Shown here: positions 14,192 to 22,295 of the stretch, piece after piece
Numbering within the stretch: the stretch's first letter is position 1
Layout: the number at the start of each line of letters is the position of its first letter
NCBI GenBank assembly: GCA_021161565.1
Contig: JAGHAK010000020.1
Location: forward strand, 1-33,040
DNA from: Elusimicrobiota bacterium
Lineage (GTDB): Bacteria; CG03
Reading direction: 5' to 3'
DNA: 33,040 nt
Position numbers and translations under genes: made by a program
The notes under the pieces: model-generated
What the model was told of the DNA's origin: nothing
Databases searched by the model: none
What the model saw: only the letters and a program-made list of their open reading frames with translations

Positions 14192-15064
14192 TTGGAAGAT
14201 TCGGTAGTAAGAAAGAGGGAACTGGAAGAAGTCGATTTCCTGCTTGAAAGATCTTTTGAGGAAGACGCCGTTTTCAATGATATAACCTCGCTGGCGCTTG
14301 TTTCGGGAAAAAGAATAAAATCCGCGATAATCACCCGCCAGACTTGCGTGGTGGCGGGCGTTGCTTTTCTTCCAGCCATTTTCGGAAAACGGGATAAAAA
14401 AATTTCCGTAAAAATTTTAAAAAAGGATGGTTCAGTCGCGAGGAAAAACTCGGTTATTTGCGAAATTACCGGCGATGCCGCATCCATTTTCTCGGTGGAG
14501 AGAATCGCGCTGAATCTGATAGGGTTTCTTTCGGGAATCGCCACAAAGACCCGTCGGCTGAGGAAAATAGCCGAAGCGAATTGGAAAAAGGGAAGAATCC
14601 CCGCGATTCTGGACACCAGAAAAACCGTTCCGGGTTTGAGATATCTTTCGAAATACGCCGTCCGCTGCGGCGGAGGGAAGAATCACAGGTTTGACCTCGC
14701 GGAAAGAGCAATGATCAAAGACAGTCACAAAGCGGTTTCCGGGATAAATTCCGCCGTTTGCAAGACGCCGTCGGGAGAAGTCATTTTCGAAGCGGACAAC
14801 GAAAAAGAAGCGGAAAAAATTTTGAGGATAAAACCTTTTGTCATTCTTTGCGACAATTTTTCTCCAGCGCGTCTGAAGAAAGTTGTAAGAATGAGAAACA
14901 AAATTTCCCCCGGCACGCTGATAGAAATTTCAGGAGGCGTAGACGAGAGGACAATCGCGAAATACAAAAATATTCCTATCGACAGGATTTCATCCGGTTC
15001 GATTACGCACTCGGCCGGCTTTATTGATTTTTCTCTTGAAGTCAGAAAAGCGAAGAGCGAATAG
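14192..15064 (+). CDS. nadC: nicotinate-nucleotide pyrophosphorylase (quinolinate phosphoribosyltransferase)
   Basis: NadC converts quinolinate and PRPP to nicotinate mononucleotide in de novo NAD synthesis. The 290-residue reading shows ERIALNLIGFLSGIAT, ILDTRKTVPGLRYLSKYAV with the quinolinate-binding RCGGGKNHRFDL block, EISGGV and DRISSGSITHS. No in-frame ATG or GTG precedes the homology. The start is set at TTG 14192, with a stop in frame at 14156, and is uncertain by several codons. No nadA or nadB is in the window. Confidence 0.9.
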   Translation: MEDSVVRKRELEEVDFLLERSFEEDAVFNDITSLALVSGKRIKSAIITRQTCVVAGVAFLPAIFGKRDKKISVKILKKDGSVARKNSVICEITGDAASIFSVERIALNLIGFLSGIATKTRRLRKIAEANWKKGRIPAILDTRKTVPGLRYLSKYAVRCGGGKNHRFDLAERAMIKDSHKAVSGINSAVCKTPSGEVIFEADNEKEAEKILRIKPFVILCDNFSPARLKKVVRMRNKISPGTLIEISGGVDERTIAKYKNIPIDRISSGSITHSAGFIDFSLEVRKAKSE

Positions 15065-15084
15065 GATATTGGGAGAGGATATAG

Positions 15085-15663
15085 ATGGAATTTCCCAAAA
15101 GAAAAATCGGGGATATTTTCTTTGATATTTTTCGTTCGAATGATTTTTATTTCGAAGAGGAATGCGATTCTACGCAGAAGAAGATAAGGGATAGAATAAT
15201 ACGGAATAAACCTGCGCTGTTTATGTGTTCGCGGCAGACGGCGGGTTACGGCAGGTTCGCTCGGAGGTTCTTTTCCCCGCCGGGCGGACTTTGGTTTTCT
15301 GTTTATATTCCTGCGAGTAGAATTCCCGAAAATTTGCCGTTTGCGTTATCCGAAGGAATAGGAAAATCGCTAAGTGAAAAATACGCGATAGCGCTTCGGA
15401 CAAAAAAACCGAATGACATTGTCGCGTTCAACGGAAGAAAACTTGCGGGTTTTCTGGTGACAAGATTTTTTCAGGGCGTCGAAATGTCGGGTTTTATCGT
15501 CGGTGTGGGAATGAATGTAAATAACAAGACGGAATTTGAGGGATTTTCGGCGGTTTCTCTTAAAGAACTTGTCGGAAAATCCGTGCCTCTTGAAGAAGTA
15601 TTTTTTATTTGCTTGAAAGTAATAAAAGAAAATTCGGCGGTCTCGAACCCCGCCCTTCCTTGA
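15085..15663 (+). CDS. birA: biotin--protein ligase catalytic domain, short form
   Basis: This 192-residue protein matches the BirA/LplA catalytic fold. It has DSTQKK (28-33), a divergent biotinyl-AMP loop TAGYGRFARRFFSPPGG (52-68, usually GRGRxGRxW-SP-GG), KPNDIVAFNGRKLAGFLV (108-125, with the catalytic Lys in RKLAG) and GVGMNVNN (140-147). Both the N-terminal DNA-binding domain and the C-terminal SH3-like domain are absent, so it would be a non-regulatory ligase, possibly truncated. Its last codons (AVSNPALP) come from a sequence containing TCTCGAACCCC that looks like a tRNA T-arm fragment. The tRNA-Ser gene starts 7 bases after the stop. A GGGAGAGG ribosome site supports the ATG. Confidence 0.75.
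   Translation: MEFPKRKIGDIFFDIFRSNDFYFEEECDSTQKKIRDRIIRNKPALFMCSRQTAGYGRFARRFFSPPGGLWFSVYIPASRIPENLPFALSEGIGKSLSEKYAIALRTKKPNDIVAFNGRKLAGFLVTRFFQGVEMSGFIVGVGMNVNNKTEFEGFSAVSLKELVGKSVPLEEVFFICLKVIKENSAVSNPALP
15636..15654 (+). other. hairpin / tRNA-T-arm-like string at the birA 3' end
   Basis: GGCGG (15636-15640) can pair with CCGCC (15650-15654) around a 9-base loop that includes TCTCGAAC. The order GG-TCTCGAA-CCCCGCC mimics a tRNA T arm and acceptor end. It may be a decayed tRNA fragment or simply a weak hairpin; no U-tract follows. Confidence 0.25.
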
Positions 15664-15670
15664 ATTTTAA

Positions 15671-15758
15671 GGCGGGATGCTGGAGTGGTTTATCAGGCCT
15701 GTCTCGAAAACAGGTGCCCTGCTTAGCGGGGCCGTAGGTTCGAATCCTACTCCCGCCG
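15671..15758 (+). tRNA. tRNA-Ser (CGA anticodon)
   Basis: An 88-base class II tRNA: acceptor GGCGGGA/TCCCGCC with discriminator G, anticodon stem CCTGT/ACAGG with loop CTCGAAA (anticodon CGA, reading UCG). It has a long variable arm (GCCCTGCTTAGCGGGGC) and T arm GTAGG-TTCGAAT-CCTAC. CCA is not encoded. It lies 7 bases after the birA stop and is probably transcribed with it. Confidence 0.95.
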
Positions 15759-15787
15759 TTGTTTATAATGGAATGGCGGGGCGAATC

Positions 15788-15807
15788 CCTGCCTGCCGGC
15801 AGGCAGG
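15788..15807. repeat. perfect 20-base palindrome
   Basis: CCTGCCTGCCGGCAGGCAGG is its own reverse complement. It sits 29 bases past tRNA-Ser in a short intergenic space. Read as protein, such repeats give PAGRQ-type peptides, seen by eye in many candidate-phylum sequences (recollection, not a search). It may be one copy of a dispersed genome repeat. No T-run follows, so it is not a classical terminator. Confidence 0.7.
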
Positions 15808-15899
15808 CTCCCACCTCCATTGTTAGGGAAGTCCCGCAAAGAATTGAAAAATTTGAAAAAAATTGTAAAATTAAAGAAATTTCTTGAATTGGAGGAGTA

Positions 15900-16088
15900 A
15901 TGAAAGTTACTGTTGATGAAAATCTTTGCACCGGCTGCAGTCTGTGCGAGCAGACCTGTTCCGAAGTTTTTGAAGTTGTCGACGGAGTCGCCAAAGTGAA
16001 AGTCGCTGTTGTTCCGTCTCATCTCGAAGAGCAGGCGAAAGAAGCGGCAGAAAACTGCCCTGTGGAAGCGATTTCCGTAAGCGAATAA
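15900..16088 (+). CDS. small [4Fe-4S] ferredoxin
   Basis: This 62-residue acidic protein carries CTGCSLCEQTC near the N-terminus and a distal C-P pair (ENCPVEAI), the pattern of single-cluster [4Fe-4S] ferredoxins of the Thermotoga type. The extra cysteines could form a disulfide as in that relative. It is a soluble low-potential electron carrier. A GGAGGAG ribosome site sits just before the ATG. It could exchange electrons with the RnfC-like protein at 4732, but the genes are 10 kb apart. The HAD gene follows closely. Confidence 0.92.
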   Translation: MKVTVDENLCTGCSLCEQTCSEVFEVVDGVAKVKVAVVPSHLEEQAKEAAENCPVEAISVSE

Positions 16089-16095
16089 AAAGATT

Positions 16096-16689
16096 TTGCG
16101 CGACTGGCTGGGGACTGACCTCGACGGTATTGTCGCCGACACAGATCCCGTTTTCCGAAAATACATAGCGAAAATCTCGGGGAAATTTTTTCCCCGGGAA
16201 ATGGTGACGAGTTATTTTTACGAACAGTGTCTGCCCATAACCGAAGAAGTTGTCGACCGCGCGTACAGGATGATGTCGGAAGACCGGGTGTGGGGCGAAA
16301 TTCCGTTGATAGAGGGGGCGAAACCCGCTCTTGTCGAACTTTCGAAAAAGTTTGATATTTTCGCCATAACCGCCCGTCCGGCTGATGCGCGGGATTTAAC
16401 GGAAAAATTTGTGGCTGAAAATTCCCTGCCGGTAAAAAAAATTTATTTTCTCGAACAAAATCAGAGAAAAATCGAAATTATAAAAAAATTCTCCCGAAAA
16501 ATCCGCGCTTTCATAGAGGACCGCCTCGATTTTGCGAAAGATATCGCTCTTTCGGGGATAGAAACTTTTCTGCTGGATTACCCATGGAACAGGATTAAAG
16601 AAGACATTCCGAATTTAAAGAGAGTCTTCACATGGAGACAGATAAGAAATTTACTGCTTGTGGAAAATCAGAACAACCAGACCCGCTAA
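16096..16689 (+). CDS. HAD-superfamily phosphatase, 5'-nucleotidase (NT5C)-like
   Basis: This 197-residue protein begins almost immediately with HAD motif I, GTDLDGIVADTD (6-17). It has motif II in AITARPADARD (about 91-101) and a C-terminal FIEDRLDFA acidic motif. The DLDGxxAD form plus a small helical cap fits the 5'(3')-deoxyribonucleotidase-like group. The start is a probable TTG at 16096; no ATG or GTG lies between the upstream in-frame stop and motif I. The ferredoxin stop is 7 bases upstream. Its 3' end overlaps the convergent MFS gene by 39 bases. Substrate unknown. Confidence 0.7.
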   Translation: MRDWLGTDLDGIVADTDPVFRKYIAKISGKFFPREMVTSYFYEQCLPITEEVVDRAYRMMSEDRVWGEIPLIEGAKPALVELSKKFDIFAITARPADARDLTEKFVAENSLPVKKIYFLEQNQRKIEIIKKFSRKIRAFIEDRLDFAKDIALSGIETFLLDYPWNRIKEDIPNLKRVFTWRQIRNLLLVENQNNQTR

Positions 16690-17775
16690 CGCCCAGAATC
16701 CTCCCCACAGGAAACAAAGAGCTGGATTGGAATTCCATAGAATTCCCTGCACGATTCCGCCGATAAGAAGGAATATTGTCCGCACCATCTGAAACAACCC
16801 CATTGATTTCCCCTTGGATTCTGCCTTAGAGACGCTGTTAATCCATACCCGCTGGTTTACATCCACAAATCCGTGGCTTACGCCGAATACAACCATTGAA
16901 GCCATAAGGAGATAAGGATTTCTTACAAAAACAAAATAAACGCAGAGAATGAGAAAAAGAGAATTTCCCACAAACATCGCTTTGCGGCAGGTTGTTTTGT
17001 CGGAGTATTTCCCTGCCGGCACTGCGGAGGCGGCATAAAAAAGGTTGTAAATTATGTATGAAATGATACCTGCCGAAACCGCGGTTGCCCCTGCTTTTTT
17101 GTACGACAGCTGAATGAAAACCACAAAAAAAAGATAACTCAGATTTCCGAGAGAAAAAACGGCGATGTAAAACAGGATTGAGGCGAGATTTCCCGTCTGG
17201 TTTGTTTGCTTCTCTTTTTTTATTCTGCGTTTTTCCTTCAGAATAATAATCGGAATCAGCGCCGTGAAAGCGATGACGCTTGCGGTGAGAAGTATGCTTT
17301 TTATTCCGAAACCGAGATTCCACATCACGAACGCGAGAATCGTCCCGAACGCCGCGCCGGTTGTGTCCATCATTCTGTGAATCCCAAACGCTTTTCCCGC
17401 GAATTCCTTCGGTATCACATCGCCTATCAGCGAATCCCGCGGCGCGCTCCTTATTCCTTTTCCTATTCTGTCTCCGGATCTAGCCGCTGCCACAAGGGGA
17501 ATGGAATTCGAGAAAGCGATAAGAATTTTCGAAATGGAAGAAAACAAATAACCCGCGAAAATGAGAGGCTTCCGCCTGCCTATTTTGTCGGAGAGAGTGC
17601 CGCTTAGAAAGTGCGTTATTCCCTGAAAGACGAAAGGAAGGTTGCCCACGATTCCGATGGCGATTCCGCCGCTTTTTAGCGCGAGCAAAAACGCAGGCAT
17701 CATCGCGTTTATCATTTCGGACGAGATGTCCGTTAGAAAACTAACGAGACCTAAAAGATAAATTGTGAGAAACAT
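16651..17775 (-). CDS. MFS transporter
   Basis: This 374-residue integral membrane protein of about 11-12 segments has the MFS loop 2-3 motif DKIGRRKP. It also carries two blocks typical of one efflux-like subfamily, FLTDISSEMINAM near the N-terminus and GKGIRSAPRDSLI around residue 105. A basic central loop (EKRRIKKEKQ) separates the two halves. Its start lies inside the 3' end of murF (35-base overlap), so it is the last gene of the queA-murF-MFS run on this strand. The substrate cannot be told; drug or metabolite export is typical. Confidence 0.85.
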   Translation of the reverse strand: MFLTIYLLGLVSFLTDISSEMINAMMPAFLLALKSGGIAIGIVGNLPFVFQGITHFLSGTLSDKIGRRKPLIFAGYLFSSISKILIAFSNSIPLVAAARSGDRIGKGIRSAPRDSLIGDVIPKEFAGKAFGIHRMMDTTGAAFGTILAFVMWNLGFGIKSILLTASVIAFTALIPIIILKEKRRIKKEKQTNQTGNLASILFYIAVFSLGNLSYLFFVVFIQLSYKKAGATAVSAGIISYIIYNLFYAASAVPAGKYSDKTTCRKAMFVGNSLFLILCVYFVFVRNPYLLMASMVVFGVSHGFVDVNQRVWINSVSKAESKGKSMGLFQMVRTIFLLIGGIVQGILWNSNPALCFLWGGFWALAGLVVLIFHKQ

Positions 17776-19105
17776 AATCGAAAATTTTGTCGATTTCCAT
17801 TTTTCTCGAGCCTTTGAAAATTATAAAAGCCGCTTTTGCCCGAGTGATTTCCTCAGCCGCTTTCTGCGGCGACTTTATAATTTTTGCCCGCACGCCTTTG
17901 CCTGCCGATAACGCTCCTTTGATGAAACTGCTGGCGAATTGCCCCCTGTAAAAAATTTCGGACACGCCTGCTGCTGCGAACCTTTTGCCTGTTTTTCTGT
18001 GGAGTTCTTCCGACCTGTTTCCAAGTTCCAGCATATCTCCGAAAACGAGTATCTTTTTTCCGGCAAGATTCCTTAGAATTTCGCAAAGTGCCGCTGCGGA
18101 ATCGGGATTTGCGTTGTAGGAGTCATCTATCAGAATTTTTCCCCTGATTTTTTTCACGTTTATTCTGCCTTTCTGGGGGGAAAAAGTTTTTAGCCGCGCT
18201 CTTATTGTTCCCCAGCCGATTCCGATGATTCTCGCCGCCGCTATTGCCGCGAGAGCGTTTGACACATTGAATATGCCGGGAATCTTCATTCTGAAAATTT
18301 TTCCGTTGACTGCGAAAGTTGCGCCGTTTATGTCCGTGGATATTTCTCTTGCCGTAAAGTCGGCGGGTTTCCTGATGGAATAGGTTACCGTTTTCCCCCG
18401 CGCCATCTTTCTCAGTTTTTCGGTGTATGGGGTGTCGGCGTTCAGGATAACCGTTCCGCTTTCTCCGATACCCGTTACCAGTTCGCTTTTTTCTTTGAAG
18501 ACATTGTATTTGTTTTTGAGAAATTGGAGGTGCGTTTCTCCGATGTTTGTTATTATTCCGATATCAGGTTGTGCGATTCCGCAAAGTTTCCCGATTCCGC
18601 CTATTTTGTTTGTTTCCATTTCAAGGACAAGGATTTCCGTTTTCGGATTTGCCTCGCAGACTGTCAGCGGCACCCCGATGAAGTTATTGAAACTTTTTTT
18701 TGCGGAAACGACTCTGAAATTTTTTTTGGCGATGTGGGCTATAATGTCCTTGGTTGTAGTTTTGCCGTTTGACCCTGTCACGGCAATCACCTTTGGCGAG
18801 ATTTTTGTTCTCCAGAAAGCGGCGATTTCCTGAAGCGCGGCGAGAGAATTTCGAACCAGAATGACGGGTTTTTTGGTTTTTTGTTTTATTCGCCTGCCTA
18901 CCACCGAGGCGGCGGCGCCGGCGAGAAAAGCGGAATTCAAAAATTTGTGTCCGTCTGAATTTTCGCCTTTCAGCGCAATAAACAAGTTTCCTTTCTTTGT
19001 CTTTCTCGAATCGACTGAAACGCCCCTGATTTTCCCGACGAGCGGTCCTTGAATTGGAACGCCTCTGACAAGTTCCGCAATTTGTTTTATGGAGAGATTT
19101 ACCAT
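17741..19105 (-). CDS. murF: UDP-N-acetylmuramoyl-tripeptide--D-alanyl-D-alanine ligase
   Basis: MurF adds D-Ala-D-Ala to the UDP-MurNAc tripeptide, completing the cytoplasmic pentapeptide precursor. The 454 residues show VSVDSRKTKKGNLFIALKGENSDGH-type N-domain features, the ATP-binding loop VTGSNGKTTTKD (109-120), TNIGETHL, and the C-terminal DSYNANPDS and FGDMLELG blocks. It uses the product of Ddl (7262-8164), yet lies on the opposite strand apart from the murB-ddl cluster. The 16-base gap after queA has no ribosome-binding site but a perfect TATAAT, so it may also be transcribed separately. Its 3' end overlaps the MFS start. Confidence 0.93.
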   Translation of the reverse strand: MVNLSIKQIAELVRGVPIQGPLVGKIRGVSVDSRKTKKGNLFIALKGENSDGHKFLNSAFLAGAAASVVGRRIKQKTKKPVILVRNSLAALQEIAAFWRTKISPKVIAVTGSNGKTTTKDIIAHIAKKNFRVVSAKKSFNNFIGVPLTVCEANPKTEILVLEMETNKIGGIGKLCGIAQPDIGIITNIGETHLQFLKNKYNVFKEKSELVTGIGESGTVILNADTPYTEKLRKMARGKTVTYSIRKPADFTAREISTDINGATFAVNGKIFRMKIPGIFNVSNALAAIAAARIIGIGWGTIRARLKTFSPQKGRINVKKIRGKILIDDSYNANPDSAAALCEILRNLAGKKILVFGDMLELGNRSEELHRKTGKRFAAAGVSEIFYRGQFASSFIKGALSAGKGVRAKIIKSPQKAAEEITRAKAAFIIFKGSRKMEIDKIFDYVSHNLSFRSR

Positions 19106-19110
19106 TTGAT

Positions 19111-19116
19111 ATTATA
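19111..19116 (-). promoter_or_regulatory. possible -10 box just upstream of murF
   Basis: On the minus strand a perfect TATAAT ends 5 bases before the murF ATG, and no Shine-Dalgarno sequence is present. The matching -35 region (TGTATG) is poor. If active, the transcript would start at or near the ATG, giving a leaderless message. Confidence 0.25.
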
Positions 19117-19121
19117 CAAAA

Positions 19122-20141
19122 TCACAAAATAAGCATACAGTCTCCGAATGAAAAAAAACGCCAGCGGTTTTTGATCGCGTCTTTGTAGGCGGAAAGGATG
19201 AGTTTCCTTCCGGCGAACGCGCTTGCGAGAACGAGCAGAGAAGTTTTAGGCAGATGAAAATTCGTCAGAAGCCCGTTTATTATTTTGAATTTGTAGGCGG
19301 GTGTGATAAAAAGTTTTGTAAAACCTCTTCCTGGTTTCGAAAACCATATTCCATTTTTTCTTTCGCAGCAGCTTTCCAGCGTTCGCGTAACGGTCGTTCC
19401 GCAGGCGATTATCCGCCTTTTTTGGGCAATCGCCAGATTTATACTATCCGATGTTTTCTCCGGAATTTCAAAAAACTCCTCTTCCATTTCGTGATTTTCA
19501 ACGGTATCCGTTTTGATGGAATTGAAAGTGCCGAATCCGACATGAAGAGTTACAAATTTTATTTCGACGCCTTTTTTTTCGAGTTTTTTCAGAATATTTT
19601 TTGTGAAGTGAAGACCTGCCGTCGGGGCGGCGACAGCGCCGTTTTTCAAGGCGAAAACCGTTTGATATCTGCGCGTGTCCTGTTTTTTTTCCTTGATGTA
19701 GGGCGGGAGAGGAATTTCCCCGATTTTGCCCAGAAAATTTTCTATGTTTTCGCTGAATTCCACAACACCTTTTCCCCTGATTTTCTTTTTAAGCGTTCCG
19801 AATATTTCTCCGGCTATTTGGATGGTTTCGTTTTCCCTGACTTTTCTCATAGGCTTGACAAGGCATTCCCATGCGCGGTTTTTTATTTTCTTCAGCAGAA
19901 GCAGTTCTATTCTCGCGCCGCTTTTTCTTCTCGCAAGAATTCTTGCCGGTATAACTCTGGTGTCGTTCAGCACGAGAACATCGCCTTTTTTCAGGAATTC
20001 GGAAAATTGCGAAAATTTTGTCTTTATAATTTTTCCGCTTTGTCTGTCGATTACCATAAGATTGGACAGGTCTCTCCTTTCGGCGGGTTTCTGCGCGATT
20101 AACTCGCTCGGCAGACTGTAATCAAAAAGCGAAATTTTCAT
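19122..20141 (-). CDS. queA: S-adenosylmethionine:tRNA ribosyltransferase-isomerase
   Basis: QueA transfers and isomerises the ribosyl group of SAM onto preQ1 in tRNA, making epoxyqueuosine. All hallmark blocks are present in 339 residues: VLNDTRVIPARI, GEIPLPPYI, RYQTVFA with GAVAAPTAGLHFT, LHVGFGTF, TVTRTLES, TNFHLPKTSLLVLASAFAG and FFSFGDCMLIL. It opens the minus-strand unit queA-murF-MFS and is divergent from the O-antigen-ligase gene, with only 57 bases between them. No Shine-Dalgarno sequence precedes the ATG. Together with the MtaB-like enzyme at 24579 it is the second tRNA-modification gene here. Confidence 0.94.
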   Translation of the reverse strand: MKISLFDYSLPSELIAQKPAERRDLSNLMVIDRQSGKIIKTKFSQFSEFLKKGDVLVLNDTRVIPARILARRKSGARIELLLLKKIKNRAWECLVKPMRKVRENETIQIAGEIFGTLKKKIRGKGVVEFSENIENFLGKIGEIPLPPYIKEKKQDTRRYQTVFALKNGAVAAPTAGLHFTKNILKKLEKKGVEIKFVTLHVGFGTFNSIKTDTVENHEMEEEFFEIPEKTSDSINLAIAQKRRIIACGTTVTRTLESCCERKNGIWFSKPGRGFTKLFITPAYKFKIINGLLTNFHLPKTSLLVLASAFAGRKLILSAYKDAIKNRWRFFSFGDCMLIL

Positions 20142-20146
20142 AACAA

Positions 20147-20175
20147 TTGATATAAAGCAAATTTTATACTAAAAT
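20147..20175 (+). promoter_or_regulatory. promoter for the TPR/envelope operon
   Basis: TTGATA (20147-20152), a 17-base spacer and TAAAAT (20170-20175) form a good sigma-70-type promoter. The start would fall near 20182. A GGAG ribosome site at 20184-20187 precedes the ATG at 20199. The same A/T-rich 57 bases must also hold the queA promoter on the other strand. Confidence 0.5.
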
Positions 20176-20198
20176 AGCAAAATGGAGTTTCGGATACA

Positions 20199-22295
20199 AT
20201 GAACAAAGACCTGGCTTATTATGTGAGAAGAGCGGTTGTGTTGCTTACCCCAATTTTGTGTTTTCTGGTGGCAGTCGCTTTTTATCTTAAAACCTACGAT
20301 TCCGCCACAATCAAAATAACGCTCGTCCAGATGGGCGGAGTTTTTCTCATAGCGCTTTTTCTGGTCGAGAACATGGAAAGCGGGTGGAATCTGACAAAAG
20401 ACGAAATTCTCTTTGTCCTGCCCGTCATTGCTTTTTTTCTCTGGGGGACATTCTCATACATAAAATCTCCATTCAAAGAGTGGGCATCTTTTGACGAATA
20501 CTGGCGCAGGGCCATTTACACGGGGCTGTTTCTTATAGGATTTTTTGAATACAGAAGGTTGAAAGATGTCAAATATTTCACGATTATCATTCTTCTGACC
20601 ATTTTAACCGTATGTTTCTACGGTTTTATTCAAGATGCCGGTCTCGACCCGTACGCGTGGAAGGGCGCGTTTGGGACAAGGCATTTTTCGACTTTCGGCA
20701 ATCCGAATTTTTTTGGTGCGTGGCTTGCGGGAATGTCGGCGATACCGATAGCGTATTTTCTGAAAACAAAGAATTTCATTTTCATTCTGATTTATATTGC
20801 CGTCGTCATAAACGCGTGGTTGACGGGAAGCAAAGGGAGCATTCTTGGCCTTGGCGGCGCCACGCTTTCTTCCGTATTGCTTATTGCTCTTTATTCGGGC
20901 TATGTAAACAGAAAAAAAGCGGTGAAGTATCTGAAAATTTTATCTCCGCTTTTTCTCGTTATTGTAGTTGGGGCTATTGTGGTTTTAGGCAATCCCACCT
21001 CGTACAAGTTCAGAATTTTCACCTGGTCGGGCGGGATTGAGATGTTGAAAAAGCACCCAGTCGCCGGCACGGGGATAGGAAGTTTCAAAGAGGTTTATCC
21101 GCTGTTCCGCCCTCCGGAGATTTTTTTCATCGAAGGAAAACACAACACGGAAACAGACCATTTTCACAACGAATTTCTCGAAATTTTTTATGACGAAGGT
21201 TTCATAGGCATTGGCATTTTTCTGCTTATTCTGTTTATAGTGTCTTTTGCGGCAATAAAGAAACTTTCGAAGATAGGTTTTATGTCCCAGCATCGCCTTC
21301 ACCCGGAACTTGCCGACAGGACATTTCTTTTAATCGGCTGGTATTCGGGAGCGATAGGGATGCTTGTCCAGGCGGCGATGAGCGTTCATATGAGGTTTGT
21401 TTCCTCGGGGCATATTTTCTGGCTGATGCTTGGCGTGACAGGGGCTTTGAGTTTTCCAGGCCGCCCCCGGAAGCAGGGTAACAGGAAAATGAACGAACTT
21501 TTCAAAATTTCCCTTGAATTTGCCGTTGTAATTGTCGCCATTTATTTGATGGGATATTTCAGAAGGTTTTTTATTGCGGACATAAATCACAATATCGCGA
21601 TAGCGTATTCGAAGCAGGGAATGTGGGACAACGCGCTCAGACGGTACGACAGGGTTATAACTCTCTGGCCCAGATTTGTTATGGCGCACTATTTTATGGG
21701 AAATGTTTTTAATGACAGATGGAATCTCACGCCGCAGTATAATCCGCTCTGGGACAAAGGTTTTCCGTCAGGCACGAAACGGACCGACCCGGAAAGAGCG
21801 ATTTCCAAATACGAGGATGTCAAGCGGCTCGCGCCGAACTATGTCCAGACGCATTATCAGATAGGGAATATTTACCTGAAAATGGGCAAATTTTCGCAGG
21901 CGCTCGAAAATTTTAACCGGGCGCAGGACATCGATCCAATTTTTTATCTGACTCCTTTTAGAAAGGGGTACTGCCTGGTGCAGTTGAGAAAATTTGCAGA
22001 TGCTGAAGCAGCCTTCCGCCGGTCTGCGAAAAACGCCAGGTTGATGCACAGAAAATTTCCCGAGGCGTATACAAATCTGGCGAATGTTCTTTTCCTTGAA
22101 CACAAAAACGCCGATGCGGAAAAAATATACAGAAAAGCGATAAAACTTTCGGGGCGAAGACCCGAAGCGTATTATCCGCTGCTTAATTTTTATGAAAAAA
22201 CCAAAAATTTCGGAAAAGAGAAGGAATTATGCCGAGAAATCCTAACAATAGACCCTCAAAACAAAAAAGCCAGGGAAGTTCTGGGAATAAAGTAG
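20199..22295 (+). CDS. O-antigen-ligase-domain membrane protein fused to TPRs (first copy)
   Basis: This 698-residue protein has roughly 12 membrane segments in residues 1-475 with a Wzy/WaaL (O-antigen ligase) core. FSTFGNPNFFGAWL and a large loop with GTGIGSFKEVYP and DHFHNEFLEIFYDEG (the conserved H-N-E) are the family signals. From about 480 to the end it has tetratricopeptide repeats, for example IGNIYLKMGKFSQALENF and NLANVLFLEHKNADAEKIY. O-antigen-ligase-family proteins move or polymerise lipid-linked glycans, and TPR-fused forms can glycosylate proteins. The TPR part should face the periplasm and bind protein. It has its own promoter and overlaps the next paralogue by 67 bases. Confidence 0.85.
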   Translation: MNKDLAYYVRRAVVLLTPILCFLVAVAFYLKTYDSATIKITLVQMGGVFLIALFLVENMESGWNLTKDEILFVLPVIAFFLWGTFSYIKSPFKEWASFDEYWRRAIYTGLFLIGFFEYRRLKDVKYFTIIILLTILTVCFYGFIQDAGLDPYAWKGAFGTRHFSTFGNPNFFGAWLAGMSAIPIAYFLKTKNFIFILIYIAVVINAWLTGSKGSILGLGGATLSSVLLIALYSGYVNRKKAVKYLKILSPLFLVIVVGAIVVLGNPTSYKFRIFTWSGGIEMLKKHPVAGTGIGSFKEVYPLFRPPEIFFIEGKHNTETDHFHNEFLEIFYDEGFIGIGIFLLILFIVSFAAIKKLSKIGFMSQHRLHPELADRTFLLIGWYSGAIGMLVQAAMSVHMRFVSSGHIFWLMLGVTGALSFPGRPRKQGNRKMNELFKISLEFAVVIVAIYLMGYFRRFFIADINHNIAIAYSKQGMWDNALRRYDRVITLWPRFVMAHYFMGNVFNDRWNLTPQYNPLWDKGFPSGTKRTDPERAISKYEDVKRLAPNYVQTHYQIGNIYLKMGKFSQALENFNRAQDIDPIFYLTPFRKGYCLVQLRKFADAEAAFRRSAKNARLMHRKFPEAYTNLANVLFLEHKNADAEKIYRKAIKLSGRRPEAYYPLLNFYEKTKNFGKEKELCREILTIDPQNKKAREVLGIK
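22218..22225 (+). promoter_or_regulatory. ribosome-binding site inside the first ligase gene
   Basis: GAGAAGGA lies 3 bases before ATG 22229. This supports an out-of-frame start for the second ligase within the last 67 bases of the first, rather than a later start codon. Confidence 0.45.
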
